A stretch of 64,000 nt of DNA from Streptomyces aurantiacus (GCF_027107535.1 NZ_CP114283.1:5766001-5830000), one strand, 5' to 3'. Shown: positions 39,726 through 49,485, counted from the stretch's first letter. Notes: generated by a model from the sequence alone, not told the origin. Numbers and translations: made by a program.

Positions 39726-41513
39726 TCATCGCGCGGGGGCCAGGAGCTGGGTGGCCGCCAGCTGCGCGTACAGCCGGTCCTGGGCCATCAGTTCCTCATG
39801 GGTGCCCACCGACCGAACCCGGCCGACCTCCATGACGATGATCCGGTCGGCGCCGGTCACCGTCGACAGGCGGTGGGCCACCACCAGTACGGGGCTCTCA
39901 CGGGCCACCTCCGTGATGACTTCCCGCAGCGCCAGCTCATTGACGGCGTCGAGCTGCGAGGTTGCCTCGTCCAACAGCAGCAGCCGGGGCTTGCGCAGCA
40001 GGGCGCGGGCGATGGCGACGCGCTGCCGTTCACCGCCCGACAGCTGCGAGCCGCGGTGTCCGACCGGGGTGTCCAGGCCGTGAGGCAGGCGCTCGACGAC
40101 GGTGTCGAGCCTCGTCCGGGCCAGGACGTCGCGGATGTCGTCGTCCGTCGCGCGGGGCGCAGCAAAGACCAGGTTCTCGCGCAGCGTGCCGGCCAGCACC
40201 GGAGCGTCCTGCTCCACGTAGCCGATGGCAGACCGTAGTTCGGACAGGGACCAGTCCTGTACGTCCTTGCCGTCGACCAGGACCCGCCCGCCGGTGGCCT
40301 CGTAGAACCGCTCGATGAGCGCGAACACCGTCGACTTGCCCGCACCGGAGGGGCCGACGAGGGCCGTCAGCCCGGCGCCCGGTACCTCGAAGCTCACCTG
40401 CTGACGGATGGACGGCCGGCCCGGACGGTAGCGGAAGGACACGTCCTCGAAGCGGACCGATGCGGGACCCGACACCGCTGCCCGCTGCCCGGGCAGAGCG
40501 CTCTTCCGCCGGGCGGCCGGCTCCGTCGACAGGCGTTCCACGTGCGCGATGCGGGAGATCGCGGCTGCCCCCTCCTGATAGGAGGACGCGGCGTCGACCA
40601 GCTTGGACACCGGTTCGATCAGGTAGAAGAGGTACAGCAGGAAGGCGATGAGGGTGGACACGGGGATCTCCCCCGACGCCACTCGCGCTCCGCCGACCGC
40701 GAGCACCGCGAGAAAGGCCAGCTGTACGGCGAGTTCGTCCGCCGAGCCTGCCACGGCCTCCCATTTCGCGCTCTTCACGCCGTACCGCCACGCCCGCTGT
40801 GCCGCCACCTCCACCTGGGCGGTCTCCCGCTCCTCGGCACCGGACGCCTTCACCGTGCGAAACGCCCCGAAGACCCGCTCCAGCGCGATGGAGATCTCTC
40901 CGACCGCCTCCTGCGACCGCTCGGTGGCGCGGGCGATTCTCGGCATCACCAGCGCGGAGGCCCCGCCGACCAGCACGACCACGCCGAGCGTCACACCCAG
41001 CAGCACGACGTCCAGGAACGCCATCATCACGATCGCCGCCACGAAGGACACCGCGCCGGTGGCCGCGGAGACGACCGCCTGGGTGCTGACCGCCCGAAGC
41101 AGCGTGGTGTCCGAGGTGACCCGGGACATCAGGTCCCCCGGCGGGATCCGCTCCCACTCCGAGATCCGCAGCCGCAGCAACCGCCCCACCAGGGTGCGCC
41201 GTGCGGCCAGGACCACCGACTCCGCCGTCCGCTCCAGCACATACGCGCCGAACGCCTCGACCGCCGTGCCCAGCAGCACCAGCACGGTGAGCGCGATCAG
41301 GATCCCGGCGATGGTCTCACCGGTCGCCAGCCGATCCACCAGTGTCTTGGTGGCCAGCGGCTGCAGCAGTCCACCGGCGGCCCCGACCAGGGCGCACAGC
41401 AGGCCGAGAGCGACGGCCCACCGGTACGGCCGCACATAGCCGCACAGTGCTGTGACCGTCTCTCGGGCGGACAGCGATGCTTCATCCACCACCGGGGCGG
41501 GTGCGGTGTTCAC
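39726..41513 (-). CDS. ABC exporter, fused membrane and ATPase domains
   Basis: This 595-residue half-transporter has six spans in residues 25-300 (WAVALGLLCALVGAAGGLLQ, GILIALTVLVLLGTAVEAFG, GAVSFVAAIVMMAFLDVVLL, LAFLAVLAVGGARVASGEIP and others), then an ATPase with Walker A GPSGAGKST, signature LSGGERQR, Walker B LLLLDEAT and the switch AHRLST. It should export a drug, lipid or peptide as a homodimer. GAGAGGA precedes the GTG at 41513. It directly abuts the remains of an unrelated MFS exporter. Confidence 0.9.
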   Translation of the reverse strand: MNTAPAPVVDEASLSARETVTALCGYVRPYRWAVALGLLCALVGAAGGLLQPLATKTLVDRLATGETIAGILIALTVLVLLGTAVEAFGAYVLERTAESVVLAARRTLVGRLLRLRISEWERIPPGDLMSRVTSDTTLLRAVSTQAVVSAATGAVSFVAAIVMMAFLDVVLLGVTLGVVVLVGGASALVMPRIARATERSQEAVGEISIALERVFGAFRTVKASGAEERETAQVEVAAQRAWRYGVKSAKWEAVAGSADELAVQLAFLAVLAVGGARVASGEIPVSTLIAFLLYLFYLIEPVSKLVDAASSYQEGAAAISRIAHVERLSTEPAARRKSALPGQRAAVSGPASVRFEDVSFRYRPGRPSIRQQVSFEVPGAGLTALVGPSGAGKSTVFALIERFYEATGGRVLVDGKDVQDWSLSELRSAIGYVEQDAPVLAGTLRENLVFAAPRATDDDIRDVLARTRLDTVVERLPHGLDTPVGHRGSQLSGGERQRVAIARALLRKPRLLLLDEATSQLDAVNELALREVITEVARESPVLVVAHRLSTVTGADRIIVMEVGRVRSVGTHEELMAQDRLYAQLAATQLLAPAR

Positions 41514-42030
41514 GAAAATCCTCTCTTCTGCGGTCTGCCGGGCACCGCATCAGCGGTCCGGCACACCAGTTACGTGAGCAGGTGTCGGTTTCGGCTCAGG
41601 GGACGAGCCCGGCCGCCCTCACGGAGAGGGTGTGCACCGGCGCTTCGGACACCTCAGCGACGCACGAAGCACAGGACGAAAGCGCCCCCCGCCGGCGTCA
41701 GGCCGAGAAACTCCAGAAACTCGCCCCTGCCAGGGACCGCGTCACAGCCCGGTACGTCGGCCGGTGATGGGGGAACTCCCCGGGCTCCCTTGTGCTGTGT
41801 CGCGGACGGTGTGTCATGCCTCCAGCCTGGAAGCCCGGCCGGTCCTCGCCCATCCGGCAACCGTCGGGTCCACCCCCGCCAAGTGGCTGAAAAGAGACCG
41901 CCGGCCGGTCGGGACGGACCGGTCGGCACGTGGCTCCGCCGGTCAGCGGGGTGATCCACGCCGATCGGCGGGGCCGGTACCGAAGACTGCCGGATGTTCC
42001 GCCCCCGGACGTCCACGCGAGATTCGCCGT
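41514..42030. other. divergent intergenic region, no gene seen
   Basis: About 520 bases between the ABC exporter and the DUF418 gene. Frames here are open but give arginine/proline-rich noise. I find no clear dyad or hairpin. GAGATT six bases before the ATG at 42031 is a weak -10 candidate. Confidence 0.4.
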
Positions 42031-43296
42031 ATGACAAAGATGCAACCGCTGCAGGAGACATCAGCTCCCCAGGAGAACGCGCCTCCGCAGCCCCGGACTT
42101 CCCCCGAGTCCACCCCGCCGGCCTCACCCGGCCCCTCGATGGGACGCCTCGTCGGGGTGGACCTGGCCCGCGCGCTGGCGGTGTTCGGCATGTACGTCGT
42201 GCACATCGGTCCCCCGCTGTCGGCCACGGACGGCGTCGCCAGCTGGGTCCGGTACATGGCCGACGGTCACTCGTCGGTCCTGTTCGCCACCCTCGCCGGG
42301 TTCTCACTGATGCTGATCGCCGGCCGCCGCGAGCCGAAGACCGGCCTGGCCGGCCGGCAGGCGAAGGCCAGGATCGCGATCCGCGCCGTGATCCTGCTGG
42401 CGCTGGGCACCGTGATGGCGATGGAGTACGGCGGAGTGGTCATCCTCGGCTTCTACGGGGTCTACTTCCTGTTGGCGCTGCCCCTGGTGCGACTGCGCGC
42501 CAGGACACTCGCGATCACCGCGGCCGCCCTGGCCCTCGTCACACCGCAACTGTCGTTCGCCCTGAACTCACTGCTGACCGAGCCGGTCCGGCAGAGCATC
42601 AACGCCTACGACCCGCTCCACCGGCTCAGCGACGTGGGAGTGCTCGATCTGCTGTTCACCGGCTTCTACCCGACGATCACATGGATGTCGTTCGTGATCG
42701 CCGGTATGGCGCTGGCCCGCCTCGACCTGTCCCAGGCCGCCGTCCAGTGGCGCCTGGCCGCACTCGGCGCCGCTCTCACCACGGCCGCGTACGGCATGTC
42801 CTTGCTGCTCGCCGGCATGCACGCGTTGAGGAGCACGGCGGAAGACGGGTCGTCGTCCGGCAGCTCCGGGGCCATGTCCGGCAGCTCCGGTTCGATGCCC
42901 CCCGACGGCGGATCGTTCGAGCCCCAGGCCTCGTCGCTCCTGACGGCCGGGCCGCACAGCGGCACCACGTTCGACATCATCGGCAGCGTGGGAGTCACGA
43001 TCCTCGTGATCGTGGGCGCGACAGTGGCAATGGACCGCCTGCCGCGCCTGCGCCGCCTGGCCAAACCGGTCATCGCCGTGGGCACCATGTCCCTGACCGC
43101 CTACGTCGGCCACTTCGTCATCCAGGGCTGGCTGCCCTCGTTGGGCGCGACCTACGCCGAGGAGTCCTGGGTCACGCTCATCAATTTCGTCCTCGGGGCG
43201 ATCGTGTTCGCCACGGTCTGGTCCCGCTTCTTCCGCCGCGGGCCCCTGGAATATCTCCTCAACGCCGCCACCAAGCCGGCGCATCGCATCCGATGA
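42031..43296 (+). CDS. DUF418/YeiB-like membrane protein
   Basis: This 421-residue protein has about nine to ten spans. After a proline-rich N terminus the first helix starts MGRLVGVDLARALAVFGMYV, the usual opening of DUF418 and related acyltransferase-3-like proteins. The end matches the family (GTMSLTAYVGHFVIQGWLPS, then RFFRRGPLEYLLNAAT). A serine/glycine-rich loop with a repeated SSGSSGAMSGSSGSMP stretch interrupts the middle at about residues 273-292. The function is unknown; a role in envelope modification is commonly suggested. Confidence 0.82.
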   Translation: MTKMQPLQETSAPQENAPPQPRTSPESTPPASPGPSMGRLVGVDLARALAVFGMYVVHIGPPLSATDGVASWVRYMADGHSSVLFATLAGFSLMLIAGRREPKTGLAGRQAKARIAIRAVILLALGTVMAMEYGGVVILGFYGVYFLLALPLVRLRARTLAITAAALALVTPQLSFALNSLLTEPVRQSINAYDPLHRLSDVGVLDLLFTGFYPTITWMSFVIAGMALARLDLSQAAVQWRLAALGAALTTAAYGMSLLLAGMHALRSTAEDGSSSGSSGAMSGSSGSMPPDGGSFEPQASSLLTAGPHSGTTFDIIGSVGVTILVIVGATVAMDRLPRLRRLAKPVIAVGTMSLTAYVGHFVIQGWLPSLGATYAEESWVTLINFVLGAIVFATVWSRFFRRGPLEYLLNAATKPAHRIR

Positions 43297-43573
43297 GGCC
43301 CAGCCGGGGTGAGTCGACCACCACATCCCACCCCGGCACGGCCCGCTCACAGATCCACTTGGTCAGTGAGCGAAGTGGCCTCCACCGACCCGACTGCTCG
43401 ACCGGCAGCGTGCGAAGATCCGGATACTCAAACAGACGCTGGGCCGGACCGGCCCGAAGCTCCGCACACCTGCGGCGGCGGACAGGTGGACCTGGCTGAC
43501 GGCAACGGCGAGACCGGCGAGGCTGTCATCGTCGCCGGCTCCACCCAGCCGTACGAAGGTTGGAGCAGGACCG
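43297..43573. other. convergent intergenic region
   Basis: About 280 bases between converging genes. CCACTT and AAGTGG (about 43355-43380) could form a weak six-base hairpin. No gene is seen. Confidence 0.35.
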
Positions 43574-44770
43574 TCAACGGTCGCCCTGTCCCGCGTAGGG
43601 CCTGGCCTGGTGAGCGGCGACGGCCATGACGAGGACGGCGATCAGGGCGAGTACGGCACCGACGTAGAGCGGCGCCCTGTAGCCGAGACCCGCGGTGATG
43701 GCCAGACCGCCGAGCCAGGCGCCGAGTGCGTTGCCGACGTTGGAAGCGGACACGTTGGCGCCGGCGGCCAGCGGCGCCCCGTGGGCGAAGTCGGTGACGC
43801 GAGTGATCATGCCGGGCACACCGGCGAACCCGAACACCCCCATCACGAAGACCAGGATCACGGACGCGATGCCGCTGCCTGCCAGCAGTCCGAACACAGC
43901 CAGGGTGACGCTGAGTCCGAGCAGGGCGATGACGAGGGCACGGTCCCGGTCGCCGTCGGCCGCTCGCCCACCCACCAGGTTCCCGACCACCAGGCCGACG
44001 CCGTACACCATGAGCAGCCATGCGACATCCGCGGAGGAGAAGCCGCCGACCTCGGTGAACGTGTAGGCGATGTAGCTGAATGCTCCGAACATCCCGCCGT
44101 AGCCGAGCGCGGTGGCCGTCAGGGTCAGCCACACCTGCCACGACCGGAAGGCACGGACCTGGGCCCGCAGACCGCTCGGCGCCCGTGGGCCCGCACGGCC
44201 CGTCACCGCCGGGTTCTGCTTCTCGCCCCCGCCGGGCACGAGCGTGACGATTCCCGCCAGCGCGAGCACGCCGACGCCGGTGACCGCCCAGAACGCCGCA
44301 CGCCAGCCCCAGCGTTCACCGACCAGCGCACCGAACGGAACACCCAGCACGTTCGCGAGCGTCAGCCCGGCGAACATGACCGCCACCGCACGGGACTTCC
44401 TCTCCGGCGCGACCAGGCTGCGAGCGACCAGAGAGCCGATACCGAAGAACGAACCGTGGCACAGCGCCGCGATGATCCGACCCAGCATCATGACCGAATA
44501 GTTCGGCGCGACGGCGGACAGCAGGTTGCCGAGCACGAACAACGCCACCAGGCCGACCAGGACCTGCTTGCGGGGCAGCCGTGCCGTCGCCGCGGTCAGC
44601 ACGATCGCACCGATCGCGACACTCAACGCGTACCCGGAGATGAGCCGGCCGGCGGCTGCCTCGGACACCGCGAAGCTCGATGCCACCTGCGGCAGCAGTC
44701 CGGCGATCAGGAACTCCGTCAGACCGATACCGAAACCGCCGAGCGCCAGCGCCACAAGCCCGGTGGGCAT
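43574..44770 (-). CDS. MFS transporter (12-span, drug/sugar efflux type)
   Basis: This 398-residue protein has the DHA1 layout: ALGGFGIGLTEFLIAGLLPQ in helix 1, LISGYALSVAIGAIVLTAAT in helix 2, the motif A-like loop after it, and GRIIAALCHGSFFGIGSLVA in helix 4 (the ACHG region seen in CmlR- and AraJ-like exporters). The substrate cannot be read; chloramphenicol-type drugs or arabinosides are typical for the branch. The ATG at 44770 is preferred; a TTG at 44800 adds ten residues. Confidence 0.85.
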   Translation of the reverse strand: MPTGLVALALGGFGIGLTEFLIAGLLPQVASSFAVSEAAAGRLISGYALSVAIGAIVLTAATARLPRKQVLVGLVALFVLGNLLSAVAPNYSVMMLGRIIAALCHGSFFGIGSLVARSLVAPERKSRAVAVMFAGLTLANVLGVPFGALVGERWGWRAAFWAVTGVGVLALAGIVTLVPGGGEKQNPAVTGRAGPRAPSGLRAQVRAFRSWQVWLTLTATALGYGGMFGAFSYIAYTFTEVGGFSSADVAWLLMVYGVGLVVGNLVGGRAADGDRDRALVIALLGLSVTLAVFGLLAGSGIASVILVFVMGVFGFAGVPGMITRVTDFAHGAPLAAGANVSASNVGNALGAWLGGLAITAGLGYRAPLYVGAVLALIAVLVMAVAAHQARPYAGQGDR

Positions 44771-45120
44771 CCGCGGGTCAACTGCCGTGCGGCTGGGCAA
44801 CTTGGCGTCCGGCCGGCGGGAAATCCGTGTCCTCGCTCCTCAGTTCACTCATGGCCCACCCTCACCCGTCGGCGGCGGGCGCGTCCATGGACAAAGATCG
44901 TCGGCGCTTGGACGAAAGCGAGGAACCCCGGACGACCGCGTGGGGAACGTCACCACGGGGACAACTGATGCGGTGTCAGTCTCCGCGAAAGACTTTGAAC
45001 ACTTGGATGACAAAGTATGGACATGCTGAGCGAAAGCCCTCTAGGTTGGCGGCGCAACGCAGTCACATCGAAGACCGGAACGCAATCCGGCACGGTCCGG
45101 TCCCGCCTCATGGAGGACCG
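44771..45120. other. divergent promoter region between MFS and sugar-dehydrogenase-like genes
   Basis: About 350 bases. The part from 44985 to 45030 is AT-rich (TTGAAC at 44995-45000 and TATGGA at 45016-45021, but only 15 bases apart). The end carries TGGAGGACCG, the ribosome site of the next gene. No dyad is evident. Confidence 0.4.
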
Positions 45121-48100
45121 TTGTCCCACCATCCATTCCTGCGTGCCCGAAGACTTCTCCCCGCCCTGCTGACCGGAGCCGTCCTGGCCGGTGGACTCTG
45201 GGCCGCCCCGGCGTCCACGGCCGCCCCGTCGGACATCCCGCCGCAGGACCCCGGCGTCACGCTGCGCGTCTTCGACGTGCAGACCCCGCTGAGCAAGCTG
45301 TGCACCCTCAAACCCGGGCAGACCCCCAACCACGACTCGCTCAAGCCGACGGTGGACTGGTCCACGACCGACGACTTCGGCGGCTTCTCCGACCGTTTCG
45401 TCACCGAGGTGACCGGCAACCTGGTCGTGCCGCGGGACGGCACCTACGAGTTCCGTCTCACCAGCGACGACGGCTCCCGGCTGTCCATCGACGACGCCGT
45501 GGTGATCGACCACGACGGACTCCACGGCGCGGAGCCGAAGGACGGTTCCGTCTCACTCACCGCCGGGCTGCACCCCCTGCGCATCGATCACTTCGAACGT
45601 GACGGCGGACAGCAGCTGCAACTGGCCTGGAAGCCGCCGGGCGAGGGCGACTTCACGGTCGTTCCCCGCGAAGCGCTGAGTACGGATGCCGACGTCGTCC
45701 GGGTGACCGCCCCCGGACGCAAGGACTGCGAGGCGAGCGGCGACTCCCCCGGCGACGGCCTCCCCCTCACGTTCGTCCGACCCGACCTGACGCTCACCGA
45801 TCTGCGGCCCGACGGTTTCGAACCACAGGTCACCGGCATGGACTGGCTGCCCGACGGGCGCTTGGCGATCAGCACCTGGGGCGGTTCTGACAACGTTGCC
45901 GGTGAGGTGTACCTGCTGGACAACGTCACCGGTGCGACCAGCAGGGACAAGGTCACCGTCAAAAAGGTGGCCGGTGGACTGCGTGAACCCATGGGCATCA
46001 AGTACGTCGACGGTTCGCTGTACGTCTCGCAGAAGCACCAACTGACGAGGCTCGTCGACAAGAACCACGACGACGTCACCGACGAGTACCGCAAGGTCGC
46101 GACCTGGCCGTACGGAGGGAACTTCCACGAGTTCGCCTTCGGCCTCCTCTACCGCGACGGCCACTTCTACGTGAACCTGTCGGTCTCCATCAACCTCGGC
46201 GGCGCGACCACGGTTCCGCAGCCGGCACCGGGCCGCGGGACCACGTACAAGATCAGCAAGAAGACCGGCGAGATCAGTCCGGTCGCGGGCGGACTGCGCA
46301 CGCCCAACGGCATCGGCTGGGGTCCTGAGGGTGAGATCTTCGCCACGGACAACCAGGGGGGCTGGCTGCCCTCGTCGAAGCTCGTCCACGTCAAGCAGGG
46401 CCGCTTCTTCAACCACTACACCGAGCCGTCCGGCCCCTTCGACGCGGCCACCCCGACCGCTCCGGTGCTGTGGCTGCCGCAGAACGAGATCGCCAACTCG
46501 CCCTCCACACCGCTGTATGTGAAGAAGGGCCAGTTCAAGGGCCAGATGCTGATCGGCGACGTGACCTACGGCGGCCTGCAGCGCGCGTACCTGGAGAAGG
46601 TGAAGGGGCAGTATCAGGGCGCCGTCTTCCGCTACTCGCAGGGTCTCGAAGCCGGCGTCAACCGCCTCACCTACGGTCCCGACGGCTCGATCTACGCCGG
46701 TGGTCTGGGCGCCGAGGGCAACTGGGGGCAGGAGGGCAAGCTCAAGTTCGGTCTGCAGAAACTCACACCGACCGGTGGCAACACCTTCGACGTCAAGACG
46801 ATGCGTGCCGTGCCGGGCGGATTCGACCTGACCTACACGCAGCCGGTGTCCGCGAAAACGGCCGAGGAGCTGGCCAAGCACTACAAGGCCGAGCAGTGGC
46901 GCTACACGCCGACCACCGACTACGGCGGCCCGAAGATCGCCGAAGAGGTACTGCCCGTGCGGTCGGCCGAGCTGTCGAAGGACAGGCGCACCGTGAAGCT
47001 GCGGCTGGACAACCTGAAGCCCGACCGGGTGGTGCACCTGCGCTCGCCGCGCCCCTTCACCTCCGAGTCCGGTGAGTCGCTGTGGAACACCGAGGCCTGG
47101 TACACGCTCAACGCCATGCCCGGCAAGCAACCACCTGCCGCAACCCAGTACGAGGCCGAGGAGGCCCGTCTCACCGGTACGGCCGGCATCAACACCGATC
47201 ACGTCGGACACTCCGGCAGCGGCTTCGTCGACCGGTACAACACGGAGGGCAAGGCAGCCACCACCTTCGACGTGAAGGTTCCCAGAGCGGGCACCTACGA
47301 CGTCAACCTGCGCTACTCCAACGGCCCGAACCCGTTCCAGGGGACCAAGTCGGTCTCCCTGTACGCCAATGGGAAGAAGCTGCGGCAGATACGGCTCGCC
47401 TCCACCGGTGACTGGGATTCGTGGTCCACGCAGACCGAACCGATAGCGCTGCGCGAGGGAGACAACACCATCTCCTATCGCTACGACGCCGGCGACAGCG
47501 GCCACGTCAACCTCGACCTCATCACCGTCCGCCGGCAGGGTGCGCCGCTCGCACTCTTCGACGGGAGTGCCGCCTCACAGTCGCAGTGGCAGCACACGGA
47601 CGGCCGACGACTGGAGTGGCCGCTCTCCGACGAATCGTCCATGGAGGTGTGCTGCGGTGACATCCGGACCATCGACGCGTACCAGGACTTCAAGCTGCAC
47701 GTCGAGTTCCGCGTTCCGCTGCTGCCTTCCGACGTCACCGGGCAGAACCGCGGGAACAGCGGAATCTTCATCCAGGACCGCTACGAACTTCAGATCCTGG
47801 ATTCCTACGGTGACACCACGCTGGACACCAACGAAGCCGGAGCCATCTATCTGAAGAAGGCGCCCGACGTGAACGCGGCGAAGGCTCCCGAGACCTGGCA
47901 GACCTACGACATCGTCTTCCGCGCCGCCCGCTTCGACGAGAGCGGCGGCAAGACCGAGAACGCCCGGTTGACCGTGGTGTGGAACGGCCAGAAGGTGCAC
48001 GACGACATCACCCTCGACGGCCCCACCGCTTCGGGCAGATCCGAGACACCGGCGGCGGGAGCCATCCGTCTGCAGGACCACGGCAACAAGGTCAGGTTCC

Positions 48101-48129
48101 GCAACATCAGACTGGAACCTCTGACATGA
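45121..48129 (+). CDS. secreted PA14 / sugar-dehydrogenase propeller / CBM6-like / DUF1080 multidomain protein
   Basis: This 1002-residue protein starts at a TTG with GGAGG upstream. A signal peptide (RARRLLPALLTGAVLAGGLW, ending near ASTAAPSD) is followed by a PA14 domain (about 60-185, DGTYEFRLTSDDGSRLSIDD), a six-bladed glucose/sorbosone-dehydrogenase-like propeller (about 225-560, MDWLPDGRLAISTWGG, GLRTPNGIGWGPEGEIFATD), a linker, a CBM6/35-like domain (about 675-805, YEAEEARLTGTAGINTDHVG) and a DUF1080/3-keto-disaccharide-hydrolase lectin-like domain (about 810-1002, MEVCCGDIRTIDAYQDFKLH, NSGIFIQDRYELQILDSYGD). It should bind and possibly oxidise or cleave extracellular glycans. The propeller family often uses PQQ and calcium; I cannot verify the cofactor ligands. 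Confidence 0.82.
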   Translation: MSHHPFLRARRLLPALLTGAVLAGGLWAAPASTAAPSDIPPQDPGVTLRVFDVQTPLSKLCTLKPGQTPNHDSLKPTVDWSTTDDFGGFSDRFVTEVTGNLVVPRDGTYEFRLTSDDGSRLSIDDAVVIDHDGLHGAEPKDGSVSLTAGLHPLRIDHFERDGGQQLQLAWKPPGEGDFTVVPREALSTDADVVRVTAPGRKDCEASGDSPGDGLPLTFVRPDLTLTDLRPDGFEPQVTGMDWLPDGRLAISTWGGSDNVAGEVYLLDNVTGATSRDKVTVKKVAGGLREPMGIKYVDGSLYVSQKHQLTRLVDKNHDDVTDEYRKVATWPYGGNFHEFAFGLLYRDGHFYVNLSVSINLGGATTVPQPAPGRGTTYKISKKTGEISPVAGGLRTPNGIGWGPEGEIFATDNQGGWLPSSKLVHVKQGRFFNHYTEPSGPFDAATPTAPVLWLPQNEIANSPSTPLYVKKGQFKGQMLIGDVTYGGLQRAYLEKVKGQYQGAVFRYSQGLEAGVNRLTYGPDGSIYAGGLGAEGNWGQEGKLKFGLQKLTPTGGNTFDVKTMRAVPGGFDLTYTQPVSAKTAEELAKHYKAEQWRYTPTTDYGGPKIAEEVLPVRSAELSKDRRTVKLRLDNLKPDRVVHLRSPRPFTSESGESLWNTEAWYTLNAMPGKQPPAATQYEAEEARLTGTAGINTDHVGHSGSGFVDRYNTEGKAATTFDVKVPRAGTYDVNLRYSNGPNPFQGTKSVSLYANGKKLRQIRLASTGDWDSWSTQTEPIALREGDNTISYRYDAGDSGHVNLDLITVRRQGAPLALFDGSAASQSQWQHTDGRRLEWPLSDESSMEVCCGDIRTIDAYQDFKLHVEFRVPLLPSDVTGQNRGNSGIFIQDRYELQILDSYGDTTLDTNEAGAIYLKKAPDVNAAKAPETWQTYDIVFRAARFDESGGKTENARLTVVWNGQKVHDDITLDGPTASGRSETPAAGAIRLQDHGNKVRFRNIRLEPLT

Positions 48130-48132
48130 TCC

Positions 48133-48170
48133 GAAGCCGGGCCCGGTTCCCCTTCACCGTGCCCGGCTTC
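48133..48170 (+). terminator. hairpin terminator after the multidomain secreted protein gene
   Basis: GAAGCCGGGC (48133-48142) and GCCCGGCTTC (48161-48170) pair perfectly over ten bases with an 18-base loop, starting three bases after the stop codon. Confidence 0.65.
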
Positions 48171-48271
48171 CCCGTTCGTATCGAGCCCGTCCGCGACACC
48201 GCTGCCGGCTCCAGTCCCCTCGACGCCGTTCGGCACGGCATTGCCCCATCGGACACGCTCTTCGCAGTGAG

Positions 48272-49450
48272 GTGAACCCACAGGTGCGGTTCCGGATATC
48301 GGGCGAGACCCCGCACGGGCCCGAGGAGACGCTGGCCCTCTGCGCGGAGGCCGAGAACTACTACGTGGACCGGCCGCCTCCCGCACGCCACCAGTACGAG
48401 CTTCGGGACTGCGCCGCTGAGGGCGAACTGGCGCACGCGGCTGCCCAGGCGCAGGAGGACGGCTCCGCGACCCTCGGTTCGCTGACCGTGCACGCCCTGG
48501 ACCGGTACGGGAAGCCCGTCGAACCCGCCTGGGACGTGTGGTGCCTCAAGGACGCGCGCGTGCTGGACGTTCGCCCGGGCTTCACCGACCCGAGCGTGGT
48601 CGACGTCACTGTCGAAGGAAGCCTGGACGCCATGGCGGCCGGGGTGGACGAACTACCGGAGGTTCCCGGGGTACCACCGCTGTATCAGGGCTTCCGCCTC
48701 TACGGCAGGGACGAGGAACCCTGGGGGTCGTGCCGACAGGTGGCGCTGATGGGCAGACAGCCCGAGCCCGAGCCGGTACCGCTGCGACTCCTGAGGTGCG
48801 AGCCGAGCGGGCGGTTGCTTGCCGCGCTGGAGTCGGGTGACGACCGCTTCGACCTGGGCTCGGCCCATCTGGGGCCGCTCGACCGTACAGGCCGTTCGAT
48901 CGAAGAGCACTGGACATGCCTGCACGTCGAGTCGTGGTCGTACTCCGCGGCCGGTGCGAGCCGGGTCGACCTCACGCTGGATGTCTCCTGCGACGACTTC
49001 CGGAGCTCGGCGGCTCGCGCCGCCCACGAGCTCTGGTCGGCGGGACCGCCGACCGAACCCAATCGCTGGGCCGCACTCGACTCGGCGGGCCGCGCCGCGT
49101 GGTCGAGAGCCGCACAGCACAACTCGGCGGCCCGCCGCGGACCTGAGCCGCTCCCGAATGCCACGTACCACCTGGACGGCCGGCACATCACCGACTCAGG
49201 GGGCTTCTCCCTGGCCCTCGGCGAGACCATGAACGGGCCTGGCGGATACTTCGGCGACTGCTTCGGCACCATCGAGTACTGCCTCGAAGAAGGCCACGGA
49301 GGCCGACGGCCGTTCACCCTCGTCTGGCACGACCACCACATCGCCCGCGCCTGCCTCGGCCGGACCCCGCTCACCCATGACGCGTCCCCTTCCTTCGAGC
49401 AGATCCTCGAGTTCTTCGCGCAGCACAGGGTCGACGTCCTCCTGGACTGA
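48272..49450 (+). CDS. barstar-domain protein with duplicated N-terminal modules
   Basis: This 392-residue soluble protein ends with a barstar (barnase-inhibitor) domain, residues about 298-392: TYHLDGRHITDSGGFSLALG, NGPGGYFGDCFGTIEYCLEE, PFTLVWHDHHIARACLG, FEQILEFFAQHRVDVLLD. The first 240 residues contain two related modules (about 45-116 and 172-240) sharing a pattern like LGSLTVHALDRYGKPVEPAW / LGSAHLGPLDRTGRSIEEHW followed by a DVTVEGS / DLTLDVS strand. Barstar inhibits extracellular ribonucleases, so this may be an orphan immunity protein or a sensor that uses the fold. No ribonuclease gene is adjacent. Confidence 0.75.
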   Translation: MNPQVRFRISGETPHGPEETLALCAEAENYYVDRPPPARHQYELRDCAAEGELAHAAAQAQEDGSATLGSLTVHALDRYGKPVEPAWDVWCLKDARVLDVRPGFTDPSVVDVTVEGSLDAMAAGVDELPEVPGVPPLYQGFRLYGRDEEPWGSCRQVALMGRQPEPEPVPLRLLRCEPSGRLLAALESGDDRFDLGSAHLGPLDRTGRSIEEHWTCLHVESWSYSAAGASRVDLTLDVSCDDFRSSAARAAHELWSAGPPTEPNRWAALDSAGRAAWSRAAQHNSAARRGPEPLPNATYHLDGRHITDSGGFSLALGETMNGPGGYFGDCFGTIEYCLEEGHGGRRPFTLVWHDHHIARACLGRTPLTHDASPSFEQILEFFAQHRVDVLLD

Positions 49451-49485
49451 GGGCCGTTGTCAGTGCCGGGTGATAGGAAACGGGG

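Noticed and set aside
43309..43629. 106-residue plus-strand frame between DUF418 and MFS genes
   Set aside because: No ribosome site, no hydrophobic pattern, and its end overlaps the MFS gene on the other strand.
45553..47505. 650-residue open frame antisense to the multidomain secreted protein
   Set aside because: Low-complexity valine/glycine/arginine reading with no motif, opposite a clearly coding strand.
48126..48275. 49-residue frame starting ATG at 48126 after the multidomain protein
   Set aside because: It would be translated through a hairpin terminator, has no ribosome site of its own and overlaps the start of the barstar gene.
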